Positions 6,797-14,568 of a stretch of DNA of 64,000 nt are shown piece after piece (within the stretch, counting starts at the first letter, position 1; every line of letters starts with the position of its first letter). Under the pieces are notes generated by a model that was not told where the DNA came from, ran no database searches, and saw only the letters and a list, made by a program, of their open reading frames with translations. Where the stretch lies: positions 1 to 64,000 of IMG/VR virus record IMGVR_UViG_3300045996_000876. The stretch is one strand, 5' to 3'. A program made the position numbers and the translations under genes. Source of the stretch: a virus.

Positions 6797-6825
6797 TTGA
6801 CGCGGCAGGCGAGTCGCGGTATATT
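6797..6825 (+). promoter_or_regulatory. Sigma70-like promoter
   Basis: TTGACG (6797-6802), 17 bases and TATATT (6820-6825). It predicts a start near 6832, upstream of the ATG at 6875, and would serve the run 6875-9475. Confidence 0.8.
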
Positions 6826-6874
6826 CCGCTTACCTTCTAGTTTATTGACAGTAATTCTACGTGCGGAGACTCCG

Positions 6875-7393
6875 ATGGGCCAAAAGCCTATGTCTCCGGC
6901 TGATAAGCGGGCTGCCCGCCAACGGCTGGAGGAGCGTAAACAGATCACGATGTCCTGTATCCGGTCGGAAGAGACGACGATACAGCTGACAGAGAAGCTG
7001 GTGAACGCGGCTGACGCGAAGCTGGCGCTGGCTCAGAGGGAGTATGAGGAGACGGTTGCCAAGCTACTGGCCGCTCCTCAGCGTCTAGCGGACCTCCGGA
7101 GGTCTATGGAGGAGATAGGACGGGAGGAGAAGCGGCTGGAGTACGCTTCAACCCTAGAGCGGATGAAGCAGCTGGAGGGAGAGATAACAGCCCTTCAAGC
7201 GGCTCCGAAGGATGGCCAGGCCTTCGTTGACGCTCGCGGAACCTTCCACTGCCCCAACGGCCATAAGCACTCACGCGGACCGCTGGATGGCGTGAATCTC
7301 TATCGTTGCTTTGGCTGTCCGACCGATAACAAGAGCGGGCCAAAGACCTACCGGGTATCTCCCGAACACGATCAGCGAGTAGCGAAGAGATGA
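6875..7393 (+). CDS. Coiled-coil protein with C-terminal zinc finger, 172 aa
   Basis: The frame is open back to a TTG in the promoter, but the first sensible start after the predicted transcript start is this ATG (RBS GGAGACTCCG). Residues 5-120 are a long charged coiled coil. The C-terminus holds FHCPNGHKHS and YRCFGC, a zinc-ribbon-like CPxGH...CxxC set. The stop overlaps the methyltransferase start as ATGA. Likely a DNA- or RNA-associated accessory protein. Confidence 0.7.
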   Translation: MGQKPMSPADKRAARQRLEERKQITMSCIRSEETTIQLTEKLVNAADAKLALAQREYEETVAKLLAAPQRLADLRRSMEEIGREEKRLEYASTLERMKQLEGEITALQAAPKDGQAFVDARGTFHCPNGHKHSRGPLDGVNLYRCFGCPTDNKSGPKTYRVSPEHDQRVAKR

Positions 7394-8175
7394 TTGACCA
7401 ACACCCAAATATCCAAGTTGACCTCGCCACCTTCGTTCACGCGGATGCCTGCGACTTCCTGGTCCAACATACCGCCTACGGCGATACCCCTGCGATCATC
7501 TTCGCAGACCCTCCGTTCAACATCGGAGTAGAGTACGCCACCGCTGACGACGACAAGCCGGATGACCAGTACCTCAAATGGACTGAGACGTGGTTTGGGC
7601 TCGCGGCGGGCTGTCTCGCGGCTGACGGCTCCCTCTGGGTGAACATCCCGGACCGTTGGGCGGCGGAGTTTGTCTTGCTGGGCAAGCGGCTCGGGCTGAA
7701 GTTGGAGAACTGGGCTATTTGGCACCACCGCTTCGGCACTTGGCAACCCAAGCGGTTTATCGTCTCCAAGACGCACGCTCTGTGGTTCAGCAAGGGCAAA
7801 CCCTTCGTTGACCCGACAGCGGCTCTAGTCCGGAGCGATCGCGCGGCGATCTATTCCGATGCCCGGACGGTTGACAACGCGGGCTGGCGTATGGAGCTTG
7901 ACGTTTGGGGCTTCGATCCTTACTGGGGAAGAGTCCAAGGCAACAACCGGGAGCGCCGCCCGCTCCATCCTAACCAACTCCCGGAGCAGTACCTGAAGCG
8001 GATCATTTCCGTATGCTCCGAAGAAGGCCACACCGTCCTGGACCCGTTCTGCGGCTCGGGTACGACAGCGACCGTCGCCAATGCTCTCCGCCGCTACTGC
8101 GTTACCTCCGATGTGTCGGAGGTCTATTTGAAATCCGCCGCAGAGCGATGTGCTCTCGGGATGATCGCGAGATAG
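7390..8175 (+). CDS. DNA methyltransferase (beta-class amino-MTase), 261 aa
   Basis: Catalytic motif DPPF at residues 40-43 comes before the SAM-binding motif DPFCGSGTT at 218-226, the order of beta-class N6-adenine or N4-cytosine methyltransferases (N6_N4_Mtase fold). It also has a CxxGH-free, compact middle with many Trp residues. No restriction endonuclease lies beside it, so it is probably an orphan enzyme that protects phage DNA or imitates host methylation. The target sequence cannot be read from the gene. Confidence 0.9.
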   Translation: MIDQHPNIQVDLATFVHADACDFLVQHTAYGDTPAIIFADPPFNIGVEYATADDDKPDDQYLKWTETWFGLAAGCLAADGSLWVNIPDRWAAEFVLLGKRLGLKLENWAIWHHRFGTWQPKRFIVSKTHALWFSKGKPFVDPTAALVRSDRAAIYSDARTVDNAGWRMELDVWGFDPYWGRVQGNNRERRPLHPNQLPEQYLKRIISVCSEEGHTVLDPFCGSGTTATVANALRRYCVTSDVSEVYLKSAAERCALGMIAR

Positions 8176-8183
8176 GAGATACA

Positions 8184-8591
8184 ATGGGTACTCGGACATG
8201 TCCTAACCACTTGACCTACGTCCAACTCAAAGCGTTGGAGACGTGGATCACGAACAACTGGGAATCCTTCGTAAAGGAACACACCAGTCAGCCGGAAGCG
8301 GCGGAGCGAGCGACGAAGGCTTGCGGCTTTGAAGTCACCGGGGCCAACATCCAAGGGATGTGCAACAACCTTCAGAAGGCTTGGCCGAACGGTCGTGGGA
8401 GCGGACAGAAGGCGGAGTTGGTAAGAGAGTTGGCGAAGGAGATAGCCTTGCTTCAGAGCAGCGTGTCCCAGATTGCTCTCGCGGTGTCCGTGGTTTCCAA
8501 AGACCTGGGGATGACGCAGATTGAGCGCGACATGGTTGATCTCGCAGGGAAGTTGAAGCGTCACTCCGACGTGATTGCGGGACACCTGTAA
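8184..8591 (+). CDS. Hypothetical protein, 135 aa
   Basis: The ATG is preceded by ATAGGAGATACA; the frame extends upstream inside the methyltransferase gene, but that part is an overlap artefact. Mostly helical and charged, with FVKEHTSQPEAAERATKACGFEVTGANIQGM resembling a small HTH-like half, and a C-terminal heptad-like segment. Function unknown; it lies between the methyltransferase and the ligase. Confidence 0.65.
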   Translation: MGTRTCPNHLTYVQLKALETWITNNWESFVKEHTSQPEAAERATKACGFEVTGANIQGMCNNLQKAWPNGRGSGQKAELVRELAKEIALLQSSVSQIALAVSVVSKDLGMTQIERDMVDLAGKLKRHSDVIAGHL

Positions 8592-8623
8592 GTTTCCACT
8601 ACATAATCCAAGGAGATAGATAG

Positions 8624-9475
8624 ATGCTTACGTACCAAGACCTCTGCCGCCCGACCGACTACAAGGGTCAGCCCGTTCGCTACGCCCAGAAGAAGGAGGA
8701 TGGGCTACGCTTGCTGGTCTCCATCCTCCCGGGTATCCACGATGAGAAGATCATCAGCGCGGTCACCCGCGAAGGGAAGACAGACCACGCGGTGAACCTT
8801 CTGAAGGTCGATTCGATCTGGACCAAGCTCGCAACGCTTCCCGTCTATACGCAGTTGGACTGCGAGATTCACGTGCCCAACGTTCAGGCGACCAACGTCA
8901 TCACCCACCTTCTCTCCGGCTCGAATTCGCTCAAGCTCTCTCCGTTCGCAATGCCCTTCTTCTATGGGCAAGACCTGCGCGGCTGGGAGCTTCCCGACGT
9001 CATTTCGAAGATGAGAGACTTGGGGCTGGACCCGGTACCGGTGACGCTCCTTACTGGGAAGCTTGAAGAAGCGCTCTGGCTCCAGCGGGCGAGGGATATG
9101 CGGGCGGAAGGCTTCGTGCTCAAGCAGCACCACTACTCCGGCTGGTTCAAGCTCAAGCCGGTTAAGACGGCTGACTGCGTTGTGATGGGTTATACCCTTT
9201 CCGACTCTACAACCTACTTCGGAGACCTAAAAGCGGTCCAAGTAGGCGTGATTGATACGACCAGCAAGAAGCTGGTAGAGGTCGCCAGCTTAGGGACTGG
9301 CTTCTCTGCGGAGCAGAGACGGGCTTACGGACAGAAGCCTGGCGACCTCTTGGGCAAAGTGTGTGAGGTTCAATACGATTCGCTTGCTGGGCAAGGCAAG
9401 CTCAAGTTCCCGCGTTTCGTCGGGTGGCGGGTGGATAAGCTCGCGGAAGAGTGTACCAGTAAGCAGCTGGTGTAA
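8624..9475 (+). CDS. ATP-dependent DNA ligase, 283 aa
   Basis: Nucleotidyltransferase motifs appear in order: motif I KEDGLR with adenylated Lys24, LDCEI (motif III), AEGFVLK (IV) and WFKLKP (V). A C-terminal OB-fold part ends in LKFPRFVGWRVDK. About 280 residues is the size of compact phage ligases. It joins nicks in phage DNA during replication and repair. RBS AGGAGATAGATAG. Confidence 0.92.
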   Translation: MLTYQDLCRPTDYKGQPVRYAQKKEDGLRLLVSILPGIHDEKIISAVTREGKTDHAVNLLKVDSIWTKLATLPVYTQLDCEIHVPNVQATNVITHLLSGSNSLKLSPFAMPFFYGQDLRGWELPDVISKMRDLGLDPVPVTLLTGKLEEALWLQRARDMRAEGFVLKQHHYSGWFKLKPVKTADCVVMGYTLSDSTTYFGDLKAVQVGVIDTTSKKLVEVASLGTGFSAEQRRAYGQKPGDLLGKVCEVQYDSLAGQGKLKFPRFVGWRVDKLAEECTSKQLV

Positions 9476-9483
9476 TCCGCCTT

Positions 9484-9615
9484 GGGAGCGTAGCTCAATT
9501 GGCAGAGCGGTGAACCCCAGTCTCTGGATGAATACCGAAAGGTACCGGAGAGCGAGATGGCCCCACACTATCTCGCGGCGCTCATCGGTTGTTGGTTCGA
9601 CTCCAACCGCTTCCA
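9484..9615 (+). tRNA. tRNA-like RNA with a replaced/expanded anticodon region (132 nt)
   Basis: A 7-bp acceptor stem (9484-9490 with 9608-9614, one G-U) is followed by TA, a normal D-arm (GCTC...GAGC, 9493-9508), and closes with a perfect T-arm (GTTGG-TTCGACT-CCAAC) and discriminator A. The roughly 85 bases between do not form a normal anticodon arm. They can form CCAG-TCT-CTGG, TACC-GAAA-GGTA (GNRA loop) and GCGAGAT...ATCTCGC. A pairing GGTGA/TCATC could close an anticodon stem around a roughly 60-nt insert. It is a tRNA with an insertion, a decayed tRNA or a tRNA mimic; no CCA is encoded and no anticodon can be assigned. Confidence 0.55.
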
Positions 9616-9817
9616 TTAGACCCTCTTAGTTCTGAGCCGATTCTCTTGTGGACTCATAATCCCAACGCAGAATCCGATGCGACGGCGTGAGCCGTCCGAA
9701 GTCAAAGCCGTTGACGCGGTGGCGACTTGTCGAGCGTAGAACAACCCGGTCGTCAAACCGGGGTAACAGCAGTGAAAATCCGCTAGCTGGGTCTGTTATT
9801 ACTTTGAGGAGACTCCC
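9616..9817 (+). other. Structured non-coding stretch
   Basis: No gene is supported here. Several perfect hairpins are seen: GACGGC-GTGA-GCCGTC (9681-9696, GNRA-type loop) and CCCGGT-CGTCAA-ACCGGG (9745-9762). GATTCT...AGAATC encloses a bulged stem with the 7-base loop CTCATAA, the sequence of a Met-tRNA anticodon loop. It may be part of a larger RNA with the tRNA-like element or a leader of the next gene. Confidence 0.4.
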
Positions 9818-10177
9818 GTGACTGAGCCAATCTTCGTTCCAACCGCGTACGATCCCGATGCCCCGCCGCTCATTGATCCCTCTGATCCTAACTATACGAT
9901 GGTCAACTTCGTATATGTCTGTACGTCGTGTCAGACCGCGTTTGTCAAGGGAACCTACCCGCGAGACATTGGCTACTCTTACTTCGCGCGGCTGGTTCGC
10001 GGAGAACGGTTCATTGAGCTCCCGGGCGGTGAGGGAGTCGCCCAGCAAGAGCCGCACGCCTGCCCTGACCAGATCGGACATAAGGGTCCGGACCTCCTTG
10101 GAATCGCGGTTCTGGCCCAACTGAAGTACGCTGATCAACCACTCGTCATACGGAAGGCACCCAATGGGAACACGTGA
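9818..10177 (+). CDS. Hypothetical protein with Cys pair, 119 aa
   Basis: GTG start after GAGGAGACTCCC. CTSC near residue 35 and HxCPDQ near 81 could form a zinc ribbon. The N-terminus is Pro/Asp-rich. The 3' end overlaps the next gene by 14 bases, so it is probably the first gene of the hypermodification operon; its role in that pathway is unknown. Confidence 0.6.
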   Translation: MTEPIFVPTAYDPDAPPLIDPSDPNYTMVNFVYVCTSCQTAFVKGTYPRDIGYSYFARLVRGERFIELPGGEGVAQQEPHACPDQIGHKGPDLLGIAVLAQLKYADQPLVIRKAPNGNT

Positions 10178-11186
10178 AGAGTTTGAGCACGGCTCGTCCG
10201 ACGTTGAAGACTTCTTCTATTGGATCAACGAGCGTCACTCCATCTACCTGAAGCGGGCTGCTGGGCTCCCGAAGCCTTGGACCAACGACGAAGTTCTCCG
10301 GGACTACAAGTTCACCAATGCCTTCCGCGAGCTTGACCGTGGAACGGTCGCTCTCCGGGCGATGGAGAAGGATGTCGTGAAGCTGTGGCGGTTCGGCCAT
10401 CAGCCGTTCGATGCCGCCGCGATCATATTCAATACCTTCTGGTACCGCTTCTTCAACCTGGACATCCACGCGTACAGGCTGGGGATGTGCGACTACGAAA
10501 CGCTCCAGACGTATATCTTCAAGAAGGTAGATGCCGACCAACAGGTGTTTACGGGTGCTCATATCGTCCGGGGTATCGGCTCCTCTCTCTCCGGAGCGGT
10601 AGGGAGCTTCAAGCACTACGATACGCTCCACGACCGTATCAAACGCGGGATGGGCGTGCTGAAGGCTTTTGACTACCTCGCCTTGGCCCATGAGATATGG
10701 TATGACCGTTACGAACTCGCGGCCAAGTTCGCGGAGTGTAAAACTCTCCAGCAAGCCTTCGACATTATCCAAGGGTACTTCTTGCTGGGCGACTTCACCA
10801 GCTACGAACTCGTGTGCGACCTCCGCTGGACTCTTCTCTCGCACTGTACAGATATCCTGACCTGGGGCAACGTCGGCAACGGCGCAGTACGCGGGCTGAA
10901 GCGGCTCGGGCTGAAGCCAACTTCGGAGTCGATGGTCTATCTGTGGATGGAAGCTCCGGAGTATCTGAGCCCGGATGTCCGGTCTCATCACATCGCTAGC
11001 TACAGTGACGCCTTCGTTCCGACCAACCCAGTTCATATGAAAGACTACCTGCGGGACTGGGTTGGGCTCACTACGTTCCCGCCGTTTGAAATCCGCGAAA
11101 TTGAACATTCTCTGTGCGAGTTCGACAAATACATTCGGGCCAAGTCGGGACAGGGCAGACCGCGTTCCAAGTATGACGGGAGATAG
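10164..11186 (+). CDS. aGPT-Pplase clade 1-like protein (thymine hypermodification), 340 aa
   Basis: The N-terminal block (WINERHSIYLKR...PWTNDEVLRDYKFTN followed by AFRELDRGT, residues 20-61) matches the family named alpha-glutamyl/putrescinyl thymine pyrophosphorylase clade 1, found in phages with modified thymine. Members are helical DNA-base-modifying proteins or glycosylase-fold relatives. Its neighbours (kinase, amino acid:DNA transferase, PLP and radical SAM enzymes) support a role in modifying hydroxymethyluracil in DNA. The start is the ATG inside the end of the preceding gene, and no alternative fits better. The exact reaction of clade 1 is not known to me. Confidence 0.8.
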   Translation: MGTREEFEHGSSDVEDFFYWINERHSIYLKRAAGLPKPWTNDEVLRDYKFTNAFRELDRGTVALRAMEKDVVKLWRFGHQPFDAAAIIFNTFWYRFFNLDIHAYRLGMCDYETLQTYIFKKVDADQQVFTGAHIVRGIGSSLSGAVGSFKHYDTLHDRIKRGMGVLKAFDYLALAHEIWYDRYELAAKFAECKTLQQAFDIIQGYFLLGDFTSYELVCDLRWTLLSHCTDILTWGNVGNGAVRGLKRLGLKPTSESMVYLWMEAPEYLSPDVRSHHIASYSDAFVPTNPVHMKDYLRDWVGLTTFPPFEIREIEHSLCEFDKYIRAKSGQGRPRSKYDGR

Positions 11187-11189
11187 ACT

Positions 11190-11426
11190 ATGCCGGTGAG
11201 TCCCTACGCTCCTCCGCCCGGTTATATTGACGTGAAGACCTTCGCGAAGCTGGTGAACCGCGACAAGGATTTCATCCACAAACTTACGCGAATCAATATG
11301 ATCCCAACACTGTCGCGTGGTCCGAAGCGGCGATATATCGCTCAGCATTACGTGGCGAAGTTCCCGCAGATTCTCGAAAGTTACAAGCTTTCTTCCAATG
11401 CTCGTTACACAGGAGGTACGCGGTGA
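11190..11426 (+). CDS. Small helix-turn-helix protein, 78 aa
   Basis: RBS GGGAGATAGACT. Residues 13-45 (DVKTFAKLVNRDKDFIHKLTRINMIPT) read as a MerR/excisionase-like winged HTH (DNA-binding, helix-turn-helix_17 type), followed by a basic RGPKRRY wing. It may regulate the operon or guide a modification enzyme. Its stop overlaps the kinase start (GTGA). Confidence 0.7.
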   Translation: MPVSPYAPPPGYIDVKTFAKLVNRDKDFIHKLTRINMIPTLSRGPKRRYIAQHYVAKFPQILESYKLSSNARYTGGTR

Positions 11427-12007
11427 TATACGATCTGAGAGGAACAAACGGCTCTGGGAAGTCTACCATTGTTTTCGAGATGATGAAGGTGTTCGAATTC
11501 GCTGAGCATCCGTACCCGTTCGGGAGCACCGACAAGCCGGATTACTTCTTCAACGAGTGCCGGGCGCTGAACCTTATCGTCATCGGGAAGTACCGGACGC
11601 AGTGCGGCGGCTGCGATGGGATCACGTCGCAGGACCGTATTACCTCCGCGTGCCGGCACTGGGCTCTCGTGGAGGGTAGGAACGTCATCATTGAGGGCTC
11701 AATCGTCGCGAGCGTATTTGACCGCTGGAACAAGCTCGCGATCCAGGCCAACGACGATTACACGTTCTGCTTCCTGGACACGCCCGTTGAAGTCTGTATC
11801 GAGCGGGTGAAGAGTCGGAGAGCGGAAGCGAACAACACCGATGTCTTCGACCCGTATAAGACGCTGGTGCCCCGCTTCGGACAGATCAACCGTGTCTGGG
11901 CGAAGTGCCTGGACGCTAAACGCAAGTGCGCAGTTATCGAACACCAGCGAGCGTATGCCTCCTTCATGGAGTTGTACAATGCGACGCACCGTAGAGCCGT
12001 GGACTGA
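11423..12007 (+). CDS. P-loop 5-hydroxymethyluracil DNA kinase-like protein, 194 aa
   Basis: Walker A GTNGSGKST at residues 7-15, then IGKYRTQCGGCDGI (55-66), a GKY...GGxD signature seen in the phage 5-hmdU DNA kinases of thymidine hypermodification. DTPVEVCIERVKSRR is the LID/nucleoside-kinase-like part. The known family phosphorylates 5-hmdU already in DNA to activate it for attack by an amino acid. GTG start with a full AGGAGG RBS and a 4-base overlap with the HTH gene. The family call rests on motifs and context. Confidence 0.85.
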   Translation: MIYDLRGTNGSGKSTIVFEMMKVFEFAEHPYPFGSTDKPDYFFNECRALNLIVIGKYRTQCGGCDGITSQDRITSACRHWALVEGRNVIIEGSIVASVFDRWNKLAIQANDDYTFCFLDTPVEVCIERVKSRRAEANNTDVFDPYKTLVPRFGQINRVWAKCLDAKRKCAVIEHQRAYASFMELYNATHRRAVD

Positions 12008-12027
12008 CGACCCGATAGAAGGCGGCG

Positions 12028-13041
12028 ATGGCGACCTTGAGGACAACGATGACTTTGAATTTTGAGCTCACTTCGAACGAACTGATGAACGACTTCTTGG
12101 ACTACTCCAAGTACAGCATCTGGTCGAAAGACGTTGACCCGGTGTACGACGTTCTCAAGGCCATCCACCGCTTGCTGGGCTACGGAGAAGGAGACCGCGA
12201 CAACCGGGTGAAGCATACGTTCTGGTATCTCTCCTGGTACAACCTGATGTCGGCGCAGGAGGCATGGAACTACGTGACGGAGACCGGTGACGAGCTTCCG
12301 GATTACAACCTGTGTAAGCTCCCGACCGGGATAGAGCGCCGCGGATTCCGAGACGGCTACCAGATGATGAAGCATATGGAGTCGCTCCAAAAGATCGCGG
12401 CTGACTGGAACAACGCTCATAACAGGGACGGCCAAGGCTGGTTTGACGACTGGATCGCGGCAGGCTTCACGAACAACGCCAAGGTCAACTGGGGTATCGC
12501 CTATGAACGGCTCCAGACGGTCTACGGGAACGGACGCTGGGCAGCATATAAGGGCTGCGAACTTCTCCAGAAGGTCTGCGGGCTAAACTTGGAACCTCCC
12601 GATATGGGACACAAGGGAAGCTCCGGACCGCGCAAGGGTCTGGCGATGCTCTTTCGGGATTGTCCCGCTCACGGCGATCAGAGCGCGCAAGCCATCGAGC
12701 TACTTGACCGGATGAGTGACGACTTGCTGGATCATATGCGCAAGTGGTATAGCGACAACCCCGTTGTCCAAGACCTAGGCGTGGTGGAAACTTGTCTCTG
12801 CGACTTCCACTCGATGGCTCACGGCGGGTATTACGTCGGGCACGACATCGACCTGATGCAGGAAGGTGTCAGCAAGTCAAAAGCTCCGCAGGAGGTGAAA
12901 GACCTTCTGTGGAACGCGCGAGCGGTAGCGCTGCCGCACCACTACCTTGGCGAGCTTGGCGGCTGGAACGGCGTGGACAAAGATCGCAAGCGAGCTTACC
13001 GTGATCAGAACGTGATCATGATTCGCGGAGAACTGGAATGA
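12028..13041 (+). CDS. Amino acid:DNA transferase-like protein (aGPT-Pplase clade 2), 337 aa
   Basis: The N-terminal region (DPVYDVLKAIHRLLG...WYLSWYNLMSAQEAW, then ERRGFRD) matches the amino acid:DNA transferase (AADT/ADDT) family, which replaces the pyrophosphate on activated 5-hmdU with an amino acid. A large helical domain and a C-terminal segment with CLCDFHSMAHGGYYVGHDID may hold metal ligands. ATG 12028 is used; ATG 12049, with GAGG upstream, is an equally good start. The stop overlaps the next small gene (ATGA). Confidence 0.82.
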   Translation: MATLRTTMTLNFELTSNELMNDFLDYSKYSIWSKDVDPVYDVLKAIHRLLGYGEGDRDNRVKHTFWYLSWYNLMSAQEAWNYVTETGDELPDYNLCKLPTGIERRGFRDGYQMMKHMESLQKIAADWNNAHNRDGQGWFDDWIAAGFTNNAKVNWGIAYERLQTVYGNGRWAAYKGCELLQKVCGLNLEPPDMGHKGSSGPRKGLAMLFRDCPAHGDQSAQAIELLDRMSDDLLDHMRKWYSDNPVVQDLGVVETCLCDFHSMAHGGYYVGHDIDLMQEGVSKSKAPQEVKDLLWNARAVALPHHYLGELGGWNGVDKDRKRAYRDQNVIMIRGELE

Positions 13042-13187
13042 AGAAGCTCCTCCGAAAGCTCTTGGACTTCTTCCTGGGTCCGAAGTGCGAGTGTTGTGGT
13101 GCTCGCGATGAGACCGTGGCGTACGCTTCAACCCCGGGCGGGTGCGGCGAATTGTGCGATGACTGTGTAACTGAACTGATGGAGTGA
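13038..13187 (+). CDS. Small zinc-finger protein, 49 aa
   Basis: ATGA overlap with the transferase, and a 3-base gap to the PLP gene. The sequence begins with a basic amphipathic helix (MKKLLRKLLDFFLG) and continues with CECCG...GGCGELCDDC, six Cys in CxCC and CxxxCxxC spacing, consistent with one zinc-binding treble clef. Its position, tightly coupled between two modification genes, suggests an accessory of the pathway. Confidence 0.6.
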   Translation: MKKLLRKLLDFFLGPKCECCGARDETVAYASTPGGCGELCDDCVTELME

Positions 13188-13190
13188 ATC

Positions 13191-14018
13191 GTGATCAACC
13201 ATAACACCCCAATCGAAGCCTACGAAGTTCACGGCAGGGAAGTTCTCGTCAAGCGTGACGACCTGTGCGCAGACCCGCCCGCACCGTCATTGGCGAAGAT
13301 TCGCGGAGCGTACGCCCATATCAAGGAGCTCAAGCAATCCGTCATCGGGAACCTCGATGCGTCCCACTCGCGGAACGGCTGGGTTGTCGCTGCGGTCTGT
13401 AAGATGCTCGGCAAGCACTGTGTGGGGTACTACCCGCAGAGCGTCAAGGATCGCGGCGTCAAGGATCAGCAAAAGAAGATTCTGGAACTGGGCGGCTCGA
13501 TTGTTGCCCTGCCAGCCGGCCGCTCCGCGATCCTGTACGCCACGGCTCGGAAGCACCTGGCCGCGACGTTTGCCGACAGCTACCTGATGCCCAACGCTCT
13601 CAAGCTGAATGAGACCGTCTGGGAGGTAGCGAAGGAGGTAGTTGACTCGCGGGATAGCCTTCCGGAGTCGGGCAGCATCGTTATCCCTGCGGGAACCGGT
13701 ACAATTGCGTCAGGAGTGGTGGAAGGCTTGATCCGTCTGGGCAGGGCGGAGTCTTACACCATCTGCGTTCACCTGGGCTATACGCGGGCACGGGAAGCGG
13801 TGGAGAGCTATATCCAGTCGAATCTCTGCCGCCCGATACCGGGCTTGCTGTACGTCGATGAGGGCTGGGATTACTCCGATGAGGCCAAGGAGACGGCGGT
13901 TGCGCCATTCCCTGCGTGTACTTACTATGAACTGAAGGCGTGGGACTGGATGACCCGCCCGGAAGTGCTACGGACGTTCAAGCCGGGACCGGTGGTGTTC
14001 TGGAATAGCGGCAATTAA
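13191..14018 (+). CDS. PLP-dependent enzyme, fold type II (ACC deaminase/D-cysteine desulfhydrase-like), 275 aa
   Basis: VKRDDLCADP...SLAKIRGA (residues 20-40) is the KRDDL...K pattern of ACC deaminase-type PLP enzymes, with Lys36 the likely Schiff-base lysine. ASHSRNGW is the substrate-carboxylate region and PAGTGTIASG the phosphate-binding loop. At 275 residues it is shorter than the usual 330. In hypermodification pathways a PLP enzyme trims the amino acid attached to thymine, for example by decarboxylation; that role is inferred from context. GTG start. Confidence 0.82.
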   Translation: MINHNTPIEAYEVHGREVLVKRDDLCADPPAPSLAKIRGAYAHIKELKQSVIGNLDASHSRNGWVVAAVCKMLGKHCVGYYPQSVKDRGVKDQQKKILELGGSIVALPAGRSAILYATARKHLAATFADSYLMPNALKLNETVWEVAKEVVDSRDSLPESGSIVIPAGTGTIASGVVEGLIRLGRAESYTICVHLGYTRAREAVESYIQSNLCRPIPGLLYVDEGWDYSDEAKETAVAPFPACTYYELKAWDWMTRPEVLRTFKPGPVVFWNSGN

Positions 14019-14125
14019 TACTCCGGACTGTGCGGAGCTCATCGGGGCTTTGGTGGACTACCGATCCACGACCTATATTGCTCACTCAGTGACCAGCCGG
14101 GAGAGTAGCGGCATTTGGAGACTCT

Positions 14126-14311
14126 ATGAGACATTTCCTCCTTCGTATCGCGGTACGCTTCCGGCTCGTGCGGCTCTCCGACTGGTTGATCAACACGTGC
14201 GACCGGGAGGGTGGCGAGTGTTCCAAGTGCGGAGCGACTTGCTGCCCCTATGGCGACCCGCTTCACTTCCACCACGATGGTTGTCCCTCTTGCTGGCAGG
14301 ATGAGCTATGA
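14126..14311 (+). CDS. Small Cys/His-rich zinc-binding protein, 61 aa
   Basis: RBS GGAGACTCT. A basic helical N-terminus is followed by CSKCGATCC, a HFHHDG stretch and CPSC, enough ligands for one or two zinc ions. The 107-base gap before it holds no supported gene; a GTG frame at 14050 runs through it but overlaps this better-supported gene. The stop overlaps the next start (ATGA). Confidence 0.6.
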   Translation: MRHFLLRIAVRFRLVRLSDWLINTCDREGGECSKCGATCCPYGDPLHFHHDGCPSCWQDEL

Positions 14312-14568
14312 AAATCCGTGGATGGAAGTATCGCAAGTCTCACAGCGTAGTTCTCTCCGTGGACAACGGCTCGTTGATCGGGTTCTGTCTACAGCCTGAG
14401 CGGGACTTACATCTATTACACCCGGGTTGGACTCCGGAAAGAATGGACGTCCACGAGCACTTAGAAAAGATGACTGAGGAGGAGGTAAGCAAAGCGTTAG
14501 AAGTCTTACAACGGCTCAACCAAAAGATGGTTCGTGAGCTAATTTCTAGAGGAGACACTGATGGATAA
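14308..14568 (+). CDS. Hypothetical protein, 86 aa
   Basis: Basic start (MKIRGWKYRKSHS), a beta-like segment and a charged helical C-terminus (EEEVSKALEVLQRLNQKMVREL). It overlaps the radical SAM gene by 8 bases, so the two are probably translationally coupled. No family recognised. Confidence 0.6.
   Translation: MKIRGWKYRKSHSVVLSVDNGSLIGFCLQPERDLHLLHPGWTPERMDVHEHLEKMTEEEVSKALEVLQRLNQKMVRELISRGDTDG

Noticed and set aside
14050-14304. 84-codon ORF from GTG 14050
   Set aside because: It lacks an RBS and its frame is mostly shadow of the Cys-rich gene at 14126, which has both an RBS and a zinc-binding pattern.
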